From Phialophora verrucosa (lineage: Eukaryota > Ascomycota > Eurotiomycetes > Chaetothyriales > Herpotrichiellaceae), in contig MSED01000014.1 in NCBI GenBank assembly GCA_002099365.1, forward strand, positions 310,001-374,000: a DNA stretch of 64,000 nucleotides, read 5' to 3'. The translations under genes and the position numbers were made by a program. This document shows, piece after piece, positions 9,868 through 21,476 of this stretch (position 1 is the first letter of the stretch; each line of letters opens with the position of its first letter). The notes beneath the pieces were generated by a model. It was not told the origin of the DNA and ran no database searches. It saw nothing but the letters and a program-made list of their open reading frames with translations.

Positions 9868-12184
9868 ATGAATTTGGATGATGCCTACGGACGGCGACGC
9901 CGGAGCAAGCTGAAAGCCTGCTATCGGTGCCATCGGCGCAAGCAACGGTGTGTCGGCTATCCCACCTGCAACAATTGCCAGGTGGGCAAAGTGGCTTGCG
10001 TGAGGGAAGCCTTCTCGACATCGGGACGCTTTGCCGGGCTTTCCAAGCAGGAGCTCATTGAGAAGCTGGAGGTGGCATATCCTGACGGAGAGGCGTCCGA
10101 CGACCGTCGCCTACCGCCGTCGACTGCGTCGCCAGACGTGCCCATCGCCGACTACCCCAGTGACCATCAGGATGTGCGATCTGGCCCGGAGGAAGGCATG
10201 AGGGCTCTACAAGGCCGTGACGACCACCTTACGTCCCCTGGTAGTGCTGGCGACACAGATCTTCCCACGCAGCCCAGGCTCGACAATGTGGTGTGGGACA
10301 AGGAACTCGCTCCGCGGGGCCACTGTGAGCTCTTGGAGCGCGAGAGTGACCGGCTGGAACAGGCACCGCCGCCCGACGATGCACTGGGAGACCAGCTTCT
10401 CACGACGTACTTGGAGAACATGCATCGACGGACACCATATGTCGAATTTGCCGACGTCCTCGAGGTGCACGCGAGAAGACATGATGATCTCCTGTGCGAT
10501 GCACAGTCGCGACACGGTGGCTTCCGGCTCTACATGATCTATGCCACTGCTGCCGCGATCATGCGGATCACACGACCATATACATCGACGCTTCCGGAGA
10601 GATATTTTGCCACGGCCTTGCACTTCAAGAGCACCTGGGAAGGTGACGATCCCGTCCGGGACATCGAAGCGACCCTCCTCATCATCCACTACAAACTCCG
10701 GATGTCTCTGGACTCTCGCATTTGGTATCTGGTGGGCCGGGCTGTAAGGACCGCGGTCGACGTGGGGATGCACCGAGAGTACTCGTACCGAAACCTCGAC
10801 GCGAAGAAAGCGAGCGAGCGGCGCCGCATCTTTTGGGCCCTTTACGGGCTGGAACGGAGGGTTGCCTGGTCCTTGCGACGACCGTTCTGTCTGGCCGACT
10901 ATGACATTGACACGGAAGAGCGTGGCGCGTCCGACTACCACATTCCCGACAGCATCGCCGCCAGAGTCGACCACCGCCGCCGCGCCGGTTCGTTCGATGG
11001 AAACCACACAGAGGCGCGGTGGTCGTCGCAGACCGACGCTTCGATGGCCGTCTTCTGCCTGACGAGGATCATGTCTCGCATCTATGTCGACATCCACCGT
11101 GTGGACCGGCCGATCGCCGACTTGAAGAAGAGCGTCCCCATGCAGTTGGCCTTGCTCGGCGAATTTGAAAGCACGTTGGCTCAGGTTCCGGCACGCGATC
11201 AGGATTGGGTAATGATGCACTACCAAGACTGTGTACGGAAGCTCATCGAGCCCTTCTTGAGGATGCTCCCGCCGCACGACGAGCTGATGCAGACATGCCT
11301 CCACGCATCCGGCCACATGTGCCGACTGTTCAAGAGGATGCGCACGCGGAATTTGTCAGCCTACTCTTTTCTCATGGTCAATTCGTTTTTCATCGCCGGG
11401 ATGAATATCTGGTGAGCTAGTATTACCCTAAGGCAAACACAATAGAGAAGTAAAAAGCTAACTTTTGGCGAACTCGAGTTACATTCTTTTCAAATCACCC
11501 TTCCTGTGGAGCACGGCAATCTCGAGCGACCTGCGCGCCTGCTCCTCCACGCTGTACGCCATGGCAGAATCCAATGCGAGCTTGCGAAAATACCGCGACG
11601 TGCTGGAAAGCATCATCGACAGCACGATGGAGCACGTCGACCGGTTCTCCCGCCCCGAAGGCACGGGCGTCTGCCACTGTGCTAATTGCAGCCCCAGCGT
11701 CGACGCCGAGCATGGTGGCGACGAGGAGACTCAGTCGGCCTTCCACCAGCTAGGAGGCACATTCACACGCCTGAAATTCGAGTTCCCGTCGCAGTCATAC
11801 CCCGAATACACCCTTGGATCCGATCGCGCTGGTCGGACTCGCCGGCCTGCTGCAGCCAGAGCCAGAGCCAGAGCGAGCACCGCAACCCAGGAGTCTGGCA
11901 GAGGCGGCGGCACCAATGGAAGGGACGCTGACTCCCTGCACCAGTCTCCTCCCGTCCATACGTTTCCGCAACAACAACACTCGCCCGAGACGATCTCGTA
12001 CTCGCGCGTGCCCGGGTACGGGCAGGACACGAACAACTTCTTGTTGCCGGATCTCTGGGACTTTTCGGGCACGGCGGATGCTGGGATGATGGCTCCTTTG
12101 ACCTCCGGGGAGCTGTTCTTGCAACACGCCATGGATGAGTTTCTCCTACCAGGCGCACCGAGGGACAGAGTCGCATTTTCCTAG
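9868..12184 (+). CDS. Zn2Cys6 transcription factor with fungal middle-homology region
   Basis: A nuclear sequence-specific regulator. Two exons, 9868-11411 and 11479-12184, are joined across a 67-nt intron (GTGAGC donor, CTAAC branch) so that MNI-C-YILFKSPFLWS reads continuously; the product is 749 residues. Another in-frame ATG at 9739 would add 43 residues. The zinc cluster CYRCHRRKQRCVGYPTC with the following CNNC and AC has the spacing C-x2-C-x6-C-x5-C-x2-C-x6-C at the N terminus (about residues 15-41). The fungal_trans region spans about 180-500, including RRRIFWALYGLERRVAW. The tail is Gln/Ser rich. It is convergent with the arylsulfatase gene and could regulate the sulfur genes next door, which is inference. 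Its stop codon sits inside a tandem duplication. Confidence 0.9.
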
Positions 12185-12228
12185 TGACCAGGCGGCACAC
12201 CGAGGGCCAGACTCGCATTCTCGTAGTG
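12148..12228. repeat. Tandem duplication across the regulator's stop codon
   Basis: Two adjacent diverged copies, about 39 nt (12148-12186) and 42 nt (12187-12228), share the core ACCGAGGG followed by CAGA or CCAGA, then CTCGCATT or GTCGCATT, and end in TAGTG. The first copy encodes the last residues and the stop TAG; the second lies in the 3' UTR. Confidence 0.75.
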
Positions 12229-12806
12229 GTCAAAGGTTATGGCAGGGTGGGGGTGGTGACGAACAAGAAAACGCAACAGGCCACGTTCGTGCGCTTCGCT
12301 TCTTCTGCCTAGGTCTCTATCGCTTTCTTCGTCAAATCGTGCAGACCTGGCGACGGGACCCTGGTCGACGGCGCCGAGATCGCCCTTTCGGCGATTATCC
12401 GATACGAAACGCCTAACGCCTATTTTCCGAACGGCTATGAAATGCCTAACGCCTGTTTTCTCAACGGCCAATAATGCTCGCGCCCGCCCCAATATCTCTG
12501 GGATCTTCCCCCTCGATTTGGTGAAGCCCCTATTGGTAACTTCCTTCTTCTACTATGTATCTCCCGAGAGCGCCTCGGAGCCGTCATTTCCGAAGCTCCC
12601 TGGCGGGCCAACTTAAGTAATTTCTACTTCGCGCTCGAAGAGTTACGCACGAGTCCGTTAGCGTGGTGAAGATATGTAGGGCCAAAATGAGCAGAGACCG
12701 ACGTGGCACGAGTCTCTGAATATATTCAAACTGCCATTGTCCACAGCCCATTGTAAGAGGGGCTGGTTCGTGAACCTATGTAGATGCAAGAGGCTACTAG
12801 AGCAAC
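12185..12806. other. Convergent intergenic region
   Basis: This separates the 3' ends of the regulator (plus strand) and the arylsulfatase (minus strand). Apart from the two short tandem repeats listed separately I see no coding or RNA feature. It should contain both 3' UTRs and polyadenylation sites. Confidence 0.5.
12406..12468. repeat. Two-copy 30-nt direct repeat, period 33
   Basis: The copies 12406-12435 and 12439-12468 both read GAAAYGCCTAACGCCT then RTTTTC and end in AACGGC, differing at only a few positions. They lie in the 3' intergenic region and have no clear function. Confidence 0.7.
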
Positions 12807-14954
12807 CTAGGTCAACAGCTGCCAGTGTAGGGCATAGTCGAACTCCGGCTGTCTCGGGACCTCGTTTCCGGCTGCGGATGTTTCGTCAGTCCACGGTTTG
12901 ACCGGTTCCTGATTTTCGACTTCGAGATAGTAGGCGTCGGGACAGCCGGTGAAGCTCATCTTGGGCTGTGCGGCGTAGAAGGCGTCGAAAGTCTCGTCCA
13001 GCGCATCGGCCAGGTCGGCCACTGCGCCGTCGGGGTGCAGTGTCCGCCAGGGATGGACGCACACCTGGTCTTTGCAGGTCTTGAGGACCATCATCAGGGC
13101 ATCGAGGCGCGGGAGGATCTGGTCCAGTGGGCGGCCGGCGATTCGGTAGCTCGTGTACGCGCCCACATCGGCGGCCATGTTGACCACTTGATGGACATCG
13201 GTCTTTTTGGGAGAGAATGTCAGTTTGGCTGGACTGTCCACACAACCAGAAGTCACCGGCGGCGGGTGGACTTACTTTTAGATCGTAAAACTCGGTCTCG
13301 TTGGTACACCACACAGCATAGTACAGACTGTAGCTTTCGGACACCAGCCTGAGACCCTTGTACGTGTTGTTCAGATAGAAATTGCGCCACTGCCCGGCTT
13401 CTCGTTTGTTGTCCGTGCGGCCGCCGTAAAGACCTTCGGGCACTCCCTACGCACAGAAAAGGACGGACAATGTCAGCTCAGCAAACCACAACTTTGCCAA
13501 ACATGAGTCAAGGAGTAAGCAGTGGATGATCCGCCGGGTTGCTTCTTACATAACCCCAGTACTCGATAGCCGCGTGCTCACGACGACGCGGCGGCTCCCC
13601 CTGGTCACCGAGGGCCCCTCCACTTTGCCTGTTGTTTCTTCCCAGCGGAATGGCTGTGCCGTCTAACTGCTTGGTGACTCCGGCGATCTGAAGTAGCGTC
13701 GAGCTCACGTCCGTGTGGGTTGTGATTTCGTCCACCACACCTCCGGCATCGATTCCGGGGCCCCGGAGGTAGAACGGAATGTGAATGTCGGTGTCTGTTA
13801 AACGATGGGGAGAATGAGTCAATCAATGGCCCGAGCGAGCACAGAAAAAAAGGAGGAAGACTAGAACGTTGGGTAGACCTGCTCACCATATCCACACTCT
13901 TTGCCCGGGTTCATGCGGTGCTGGCTGATGTGGTATCCGTTGTCGGTGGTATAGAAGATGTACGTGTTATCAAGCTCTCCGGCATCGTCGAGCTGTTGGA
14001 TCAGCTCGGGCAGCATTTCGTCCACGGCTTGCAGTGCCCGCAATCGTTGCCGCTGGTAGTGATCGTTATAAGCCAGCACGGTGTCGTTCAGGCTCGGAAG
14101 GGCGCTGATCCACCCAACGCCGCCCTCCACGGCCGCATTGTACGCGGCGTTGCGAGGGATTTTGTAGTCGGTGAACATGTGCTGGTGGCGTGGAGCAGCC
14201 ATGGGCTCCAGCAGATACGAGAGATTCTTTTCGGGCTCCAGCACCCAGTTGGAATGCGGAGCGATGGGTGCGACGGTCAAGAAAAAAGGCCGTCGCTGTT
14301 GGTCGTCAGCTTTCGCAGCGAGGTGGCGCAAACCTTCGCGAAGGAATGCGTTGGCCTTGCTCGCCACCACGTCCGTCGAGTACTGGCCCGCGTAGCTGAC
14401 GGGTGTTTCGCCGTTGTGTGACATCTTTGCGTTCCAGTACTGGTAGGTGTACGGGTCCAGCAGGAAGTCGGAGCCGTTGAAGCCGCGGGCGAACGGCCTG
14501 TCGTAGTTGTCGACTGAGTGAAAGTTGTATAGCTTGCCCGTGTAGTAGGTGTTGTAGCCGGCCTGCTGCATCCAGAGGAACAGGTTGTCGTCGTTGAATC
14601 CCTGCGACACGAACTTCGGATATCCGCCGTGTGGTGGCGAGACGTTTGTGATGTTGTGATTGTGCGCCGCTCGCCCCGTCCACAAGGTCGCCCGCGACGG
14701 ACAGCAGAGCGCCACGGTACAGAAGTGCTGGGCGTACGTCGTGCCTTTGTTCACGATCAGATCCTACAAACGTGGTCGCGGTTAGCTCGTTCGCCTAGAG
14801 TGCTCCTTTGACCAACCTGTAGATATGGCATGTGCTCCGTCGCCTCCATATGGCGATCCTGATCATCAGTGAGAATGAACAAGATGTTGGGCCTTTTCCC
14901 TCCTGCCAGGCCGAGGCTCGCCAGGAGCAAAGTCGCAAGCACAAACCGCAGCAT
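12807..14954 (-). CDS. Secreted arylsulfatase (formylglycine sulfatase family)
   Basis: This enzyme hydrolyses sulfate esters, releasing sulfate, and is probably secreted. Five exons on the minus strand, 14954-14817, 14763-13887, 13794-13550, 13446-13276 and 13202-12807, all splice in phase and give 608 residues. The N terminus MLRFVLATLLLASLGLAGG is a signal peptide, directly followed by KRPNILFILTDDQD with the metal-binding Asp pair (30-31). The sulfatase signature CCPSRATLWTG places the formylglycine cysteine at Cys66 (C-x-P-S-R). Further family features are YYTGK, PHSNW, TDNGYH and HIPFYLRGPGI. In fungi such genes are commonly induced under sulfur starvation. The gene is divergent from the MFS gene at 15892 and close to the SulP permease, which supports a sulfate-scavenging role. 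Confidence 0.92.
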
Positions 14955-15891
14955 GATGCTGGATAATACTCTCTGGTCCAGTGGTCGTATTTGATGGAGT
15001 CAGCCTAGCCGTTAATAATCCTCGTCACCTGTCGAAGGCAGTTTGAATAGGACAGAGTCTACACTTGCTCGTGCCCCTTCCTCTTCGTGCAGAGCAGAAA
15101 CATTTGGGGGGATGCGAGCAAAGAAGCAACTGAACAAAATAAAGACGACGACATGAAAAGCCCACCAAGCTCCTCATCTCCAAGGTCTATTTTGGAATCG
15201 GCGAGATCAACTGCTTGGGCGGTGGAGATGACGGGCAAACGTTGAAGGCCGTCTCCCTGCTCGGCACGGCATTCTAGCATTCCGGTCTCGATAGGTCAAC
15301 TCAGTTCAACCTGCTTGTGAGAGCGGGTTGTGGATCTCCTCCGGCAAGTCGTGGTATAGGCGGCCATGCTGTGCGGCAAAGCGTCCGGAAACGATTGCAG
15401 GAAGCCTTCGTTGAAACGCACATACCGTGGCCGAGGCAAGCTTGCTAAGAGCCTGACCGGCCAGCATCGGACCACCCTCACCGCAGAATGAGCAAGACAG
15501 GCTATTCGACAAGAGAGATCGGCGTCGGGGGGGGGGGAGTCCACAACGTTCGCCCGCCCCCCACTTCACCACTGGCAAACTTGACGCCGACTTCAGACAC
15601 CCCCGATATCCGAATGCCCGACGGTCCGCAAGTTGAAGTTCGGTCAGTACAAGGGAGGAGGGAATGTCTTCAGCGAGCAAGGGATCACGCTCTGCCCGCC
15701 GCTCAGGCCGTACGACGGCACCTCGAGCTCTGGTCTAATGCTCGCTGCTCGGAACGAAGTCGATCATCCGGCTGCGACTTTGGCAGCTTGGGGTGGGGAA
15801 AACATGCCCGAATAAATTGGGCAGGCATTCCGCACGCACCAAAGCCCTAGAAGACCGTGGAGGGCAGGTGTGCAACACAACTTGCATCGCA
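14955..15891. promoter_or_regulatory. Shared divergent promoter region, arylsulfatase / MFS
   Basis: The 937 bp between the two divergent start codons hold no supported gene. A homopolymeric run of nine or more G lies at about 15529-15538. Both promoters must be within this stretch. I could not identify a convincing copy of the sulfur-regulator site. Confidence 0.45.
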
Positions 15892-18135
15892 ATGGCTCAT
15901 CAAGATGAGCGGCAACAAGGCCTTAAGGTGTCTGCTGATGAGACCACGTCTCTCCGGCGCCAGCATCCTCATCTAGAGCAATCGCGCCACAACTACCAGA
16001 CCCTGATCCCGCAATCCGACGTTGAGGCGGTCGAGGATGTCCTTGACGAGGCCAGCAAGACGGAGAAACCGTTTCCCAAGGCCATCATCGGCACAGTGTT
16101 TCCCATTCTGCTCATGGGTCTGTTATGACACCGCCCACCGAGGAGGCCGTGATCACTGACCTCGGATTCTGAAGGTGTCTTTCTTGCGAATGGGGACAGC
16201 TCCGTCGTGCTCGCCACGAATCAGCACATCGCCTCCGAGTTCGAAGCGTTGTCATCGGCAGCCTGGCTGTTGACGACATACACGCTGGCACAATGCTCGT
16301 CGCAGCCTCTGGTACGTCGTTCACTGGGAGAGCGGTAGTCCCGTGTCCTCCACGCCTACCGTTTCAATAGGAGAGACTGATGAACATGCCACTAGTATGG
16401 CAAGCTGAGCGACATTTTTGGCCGGAAGAAGAACTTGGCATTCTGTTGGACGAGCTTCGCGCTTGGATGTATGATCATGTCAGTACACAGCCTCATCAGT
16501 GCATCTGGCATACTTACGCCGCCCAGTGGCATCAGCAGGACTTACTGGCAGGTTCTGGCGGGCCGGGCAATCAGCGGCATTGGCGCGTCGGGAATGGTTG
16601 CATTGACGTCGATTGTGGTTGCTGGTACGTGAGCAGGTTGCGTATTATAGGATGACCTGTACGCCCGCCATCATGCCACCAGGCTCACGAACATAGATCT
16701 GCTCCCTCTCCGATATGTTGCGCAGTACCGAGCATACATTAACTTTACCGCGACCATGGCGAGGTCCATAGGAGGTCCGACAGGAGGGTGGTTAGCCGGC
16801 AGTATCGGCTGGAGATGGTATGTTTGTTGCGAGACCTTATTTCGCAGACCCTTGTGCCCCCTTTCATTGCTCACATTGCCATTGCAGGTGCTTTATCGCG
16901 CAGTGTCCGCTGGCGCTGAGCGGTCTCGCCCTCGTTCTCTGGCGGCTACCCGAGCCCACTCAGCCCGATGCTGGGGACAATTCGGATGAAGAGAGCAAGT
17001 CCGGCTCCAAACTCGCCCGCATCGACTTTCTCGGGGCGCTGGCTTTGGTAGGCACGGTGCTGACCTGCCTGTTGTCTCTGGACCAAGGCACAAAAGGCCT
17101 GTCCTGGCACTACCTGGTCCCTCTGGTCGTCGCCTTTCTCGTCTTCGCAACCATGTTCATTGTCGTCGAGCGAAGCTTTGCCAAAGAGCCGATCTTGCCC
17201 CTGCATCTGATTGCGAAACGCGACGTCTTCACGCCGTACCTCATCATCAGCTGCCAATCGGCAGGCCAGTTTGGTGTACGTAACCCACCTCCTCGCTTAC
17301 AGATTTTGACGTGAGCGTATCTGTTGATGGAGCCTAAGCTGACTGACATGGTTGTTAGCTTCTCTACGGGATCCCGATATACTTCCAAGTCGCGGCCGGC
17401 GAGTCCGTTGCGCGAGCAGGCAGTCGGATCGTGCCCGTGGTGGTTGGCAATGCCACGGGCACCATCCTCGGCGGCCACCTCATCAGCAAGACCAAGCGGT
17501 ACAAATCGCTCACCGTGTTTGGGATCTGCTGCTCCCTGACATGCTTTGGCCTGATGTGTCTTCGTTGGCACGGCACCACCGGCTGGGCCGAGTCGTGCTA
17601 TGTGTATCTCGCAGGTTTCGGCATGGGCACCTCGCAGTCAACCACCTTCGTCCACCTCGCCGCCAGTCTGGACCACTCTGAGATTGCCATCGCCGGCACC
17701 ACGTGGTTCCTTGCACAGAGCTTCGGCTCGCTCGTCGGCGCCAGCTTCGCGACCGCCTTGATGAATGGTGTGTTGATTTCGACGCTCGAGAAGTCTCTCA
17801 CTGGATTCAAGGACAAGTCCACGGTACGGAATATTAGGGATCTCCTGCCCCCTTTCCACCTTGCTGACCACATTGTTATAGATAATCCGACGTGTCACAT
17901 CAAGCGTTGCATCCATCCGCAAGCTGCCAGGGGGAGTTCAAACGATCGTAGCAAGAGCCTACATCACCAGCCTGTCGTACTCCGATGGTGAGTGGCTTTT
18001 CCCCCTTTCGAAGCCCCCTTGATGATTGAGAGATCCGGCCACTGAATGCGCGACATGTCATTCGCAGGTCTTTCCATATTCTTCGTCACTTGTGCATTGG
18101 TCGCTACTCTGACTTTGAGGGAGCGGTCATTGTGA
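15892..18135 (+). CDS. MFS transporter, DHA2-like (14-TM type)
   Basis: A plasma- or vacuolar-membrane proton-coupled transporter. Nine exons, 15892-16117, 16175-16311, 16396-16478, 16527-16624, 16697-16817, 16888-17275, 17359-17823, 17882-17987 and 18068-18135, splice in phase to 563 residues. A cytosolic N-terminal tail of about 70 residues precedes TM1. The A-motif GKLSDIFGRKK sits after TM2, then GRAISGIGASGM (TM4), and GGPTGGWLAGSIGWRW corresponds to the antiporter-like TM5 region. The closest resemblance is to fungal Vba/Fnx-type or multidrug DHA2 members; the substrate is not readable. Divergence from the arylsulfatase suggests, as inference, transport of a sulfated compound or hydrolysis product. 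Confidence 0.85.
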
Positions 18136-18496
18136 GGTAGACTTAGATTAGCAGCGCCGTAGAGTGGGGGAAAAATACAATGGTTGGACAGCGAGGTTTA
18201 GACGGTTGACAACAAGTTAGACACGGTAGATGTGGTGTTCTTAACAGTCAGGTTGTTTCGACAAAAGCCCAATGTGTGTCCACCACGAAGTCACCAGGAA
18301 GGGCGGTGGTATGCTCGATATGTCGTAGAGTACATTATTTCTCTCTGCGAGACGCACATATTTGGAATACAGCGCTTCGACCGAATCGCGTGTTGAACAA
18401 GAGTATATGAAAATGGTTCGGGCCTACTGGTCCCACCAGATATCTATTCTCTATTATCCCCGCCATTATATTGCTCTTTATATTCTCATCCTTCTA
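18136..18496. other. Convergent intergenic region
   Basis: About 360 bp between the 3' ends of the MFS gene and the SulP gene. It is AT-rich toward 18400-18490 and looks like paired 3' UTRs; no other feature is seen. Confidence 0.5.
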
Positions 18497-20759
18497 TTAC
18501 ACATCCGGTAGATCGAGGAAATCGTCATAATGCTGGCCGGTCTGGTCGAGGGCGGTGACAAGCTCTCGTTCACTCCGAAAGAAACAGTCAGACCCTCCAC
18601 ACAAGTCGAGGATCCCACTCAAGGTCAACATCCGCAGGATATGGCTGTGGTGTCTGGAGTCGGTGGCCGAGTAAAACCAGATCACCATCCCTTGCCTCCT
18701 GTGCGCTTGTACGACCTCTAGGAGCGTCTGGGTGGCACAGCTGTCGATGTTGGCAGATGGTTCAAAATGAAGGACGGTGACAGGTCCCCTTTCCCTTCCA
18801 CACGCTGACATGGCTTGCTCATCTGGAAGTGGGGAGGAGGAGGAGGAGGAGGAGCACCTTGCCACAACGGCTAACATGACTTTAGCGATCTTGCTGCGCT
18901 GGGACGCCAGGATATCATGCAAGCAGCGCTCCAGGTTCTCCGAGCTCGTGAACGTCAGTGCACCAGTGATGGTGACCACGGTCAATTTGTCCGGGGAGGA
19001 GAAGCATTCGGTGACTTTGCCCATGGCACCGTTCTCAACCGCGGCCACTCCAGACGATACCACCGGGATGGGACGGAGAGAAACACCGGCCTGCGTCGAG
19101 GACCACACTACGGCCAACAGAGAAAGGAGAACCCCGGCCACCAGTCCCGCGGACACGGAGATGAAGATGGAAGCGCCAACGACCAGGGCCATCAGCGCCA
19201 GTTCCCACCAGCCCTGCATTCGCAGAAAGAAGGCAATTTCGGAAGGGCATTCTTCGACCATGGAAACTCCAACTTCCATAAGCAGGACGGCAAGAACGCA
19301 CTTTGGCACGTAATGAAACGCCGGCACGACCAGGCAGATGGCGATCATCAGACTGAGGAAGACGCTGCTCATGGGTGTCCGACCGCCCGCGGCGACGTTG
19401 AGTTTGCTGCGTCCATAGCCGCCAAATGACGGGAGAGCGTTGAAGCAGCCCGCGAGGGCGTTGGCCGTCCCCAGCGCAATGAGCTCCTGGTTGGTCGTGG
19501 AAGTGAATGATTGTTCTCCGATCGGATCTGAATCTGCGGCTTTGCGGAGCGTGTGGATGGTCAAGAGGGACTCAAAAAGACCGGTTGTGGCCAAAGTCAG
19601 ACAAGTTCCCCAGGTGTCGGCGAGAACTTGGACGTTGCGCGACTGGAACGGCCACTGGGCAATCGGCACCGAAGGTGCATCGTCTTTTCCTGGCCGCAAC
19701 GATCCGAGGATCTCAAGGCCTTGATCTTGCCATTGGAAGATCCAGGTCAGAAAGGCTGTGAGAAAGACAATCAGGAGGCGGTCAGGAAAGAGGACAATCT
19801 TCGGATGCTGCAGTTTGAGCGACTTTTTAACCGACCTGGATTGTTCAAAATGGTCAGTAGGAATCCCAGTCGCCCTACCGCGGTCTTTGGAAAGGGAAAC
19901 ATTCGTACCGAGCCGCCATGACCAGTATGAAGCTCGGAATCGATACCGCCGCCGAAAGCGGATGGATATGTCCCAGATTTGACAGAATGAAGATGAACTT
20001 GCCGGCAATGCTGGTGGCGGCGGTCCGAGAAGAGGACGCTTCATCCTGAGTACCGTGTTGCACCCGAGCCGTAAGCCCCAGTGTCGGGATGGCCTGCTCG
20101 ACGACGACTCCAATGCCCAGAGCGAGGATGAAGCCTTTCACAAAGGGGCGGTTGAGGATGCAGCTCACGAAGCCTAGCCGGGTCACGCCCACGACGAGCA
20201 GCATGGTCCCCGCGATGGCTGTGACCGCTCCCACCAGCTGGCCATCGCGCACGGGATCCGCGTCGGTTGGGCTTCCTCTGCTCTTGTTGGCCGCCATGAC
20301 CGCCATTCCCACGAGAAGGGAGCCGGGAGCTTCAGGGCCGATGATCATCTGAGGACAGTGGCCCAGCAGGGCATAGGTCAGCGTACAAATAATGAAGGAC
20401 ACCATCCCGCTTGTTGGACGGGCGTGGCCCATGAGCGCGAATGAGACGGAGAGGGGCGCATAGATGGCTGCGACCGTCGCCGCGCCCATGAAATCCCCGG
20501 ACAGATACTCGAGTCGATACCTAGGAATCCATCCGACGCCTGGCAGCAAAGATGTCAGGAGTCGCATCCCAGGCGGTCGTACGCCTCGCCGTCGCGCCCG
20601 CTCACTCTCTGGCTTGACCTCGTCGTCCAGGCTTGCCTCCGGAGTGCCATTCCGCGTCCAGGATGTGTAGCCTGTCGAGTGATGGCCATAGTGGCGGCAT
20701 GGGCGCTCCTGATCTCGCAACAGGCTGTCGGTCTCGGGTCTTGACCTTCGAGCGTCCAT
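18497..20759 (-). CDS. SulP-family sulfate permease with STAS domain
   Basis: A membrane anion transporter, most likely for sulfate. Two exons, 20759-19909 and 19835-18497, joined across a 73-nt intron in phase 2 (cg|g), give 729 residues. After a basic cytosolic N terminus the protein shows the SulP entry segment GVGWIPRYRLEYLSGDFMGAA-like sequence (about 78-98), then a series of membrane segments with the family wording ALLGHCPQMIIGPEAPGSLLVG, LGFVSCILNRPFVKGFI and FGGYGRSKLNVAAGGRTPMSS. A C-terminal STAS domain (about 540-700) contains VTITGALTFTSSENLERC and LHFEPSANIDSCATQTLLE. A poly-serine run interrupts the STAS domain, at a place where related proteins have a variable loop. It lies between two transporters and near the arylsulfatase. 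Confidence 0.9.
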
Positions 20760-21476
20760 AGGTTCACCACACCACTACTGCCATGATTGGAAGGGGAGCT
20801 CAGGGCGCTAGTTGAAGGCCTGACCACAGCTAAGTATGGCGGATACAGCGGTTCATACCTCGTATGCGTCTGGCGTGCTGTGTCTGTGTCCGTGCCCGCG
20901 GCACGTCGACGAAGAACCCCTGCGCATGTCCGATCGCCGAAGGCCAGACTTTTCGGCTTTCGGCGGCGGGTGACGAGGCGACTTCATACAGGCCCACCGA
21001 CATCTCGCCTCGCTGCCGACAACCCGACAAACTTCGAGCCGCTCAACTCACTCTCGCTTCTCTCAACCACATGCCTCGGAACAATCGAGGAGTCGACAGC
21101 AGGTCACCGCGCCGACCACCAGGTCTCAATTCCCCCCAGAGTGCTCTACCCCGTGGGGTTGATACCTCGACGGCGTCTGAACTAGTGCTACCATTGGACC
21201 TGTCCTCCCGCCCCCGTGTCCGAATGTCCGCCGCCCGCCTTTGAATACGGGCGACTCACCGGCAAGCAGTCTATCTCTGCCGTTCTGGCAAGCTCACTTC
21301 CACGGCTATAATAACGACCTGTTCCGGCGGTGCGGTATGGTGATGTGGGAACGCCCAAGCCGAACAAACATCCTCTGTCGCCGTCATTTCCACCGGGTGA
21401 ACAGGGCAAACACTGTGCTCAGCGCCTCAACTCTTGACCCGCGAAGCCCTCGCTCCCAAGGCCGTCATATATCATC
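20760..21476. promoter_or_regulatory. Shared divergent promoter region, SulP / ACS permease
   Basis: 717 bp between divergent starts, with no supported gene. A TATAATA-like element near 21305 lies about 170 bp upstream of the plus-strand gene. Shared control of the two transporters is plausible but not shown. Confidence 0.4.

Noticed and set aside
10207..11316. Long minus-strand open frame (369 codons) opposite the first Zn2Cys6 gene
   Set aside because: It is antisense to a strongly supported regulator and reflects its G/C-ending codon usage; no domain is seen.
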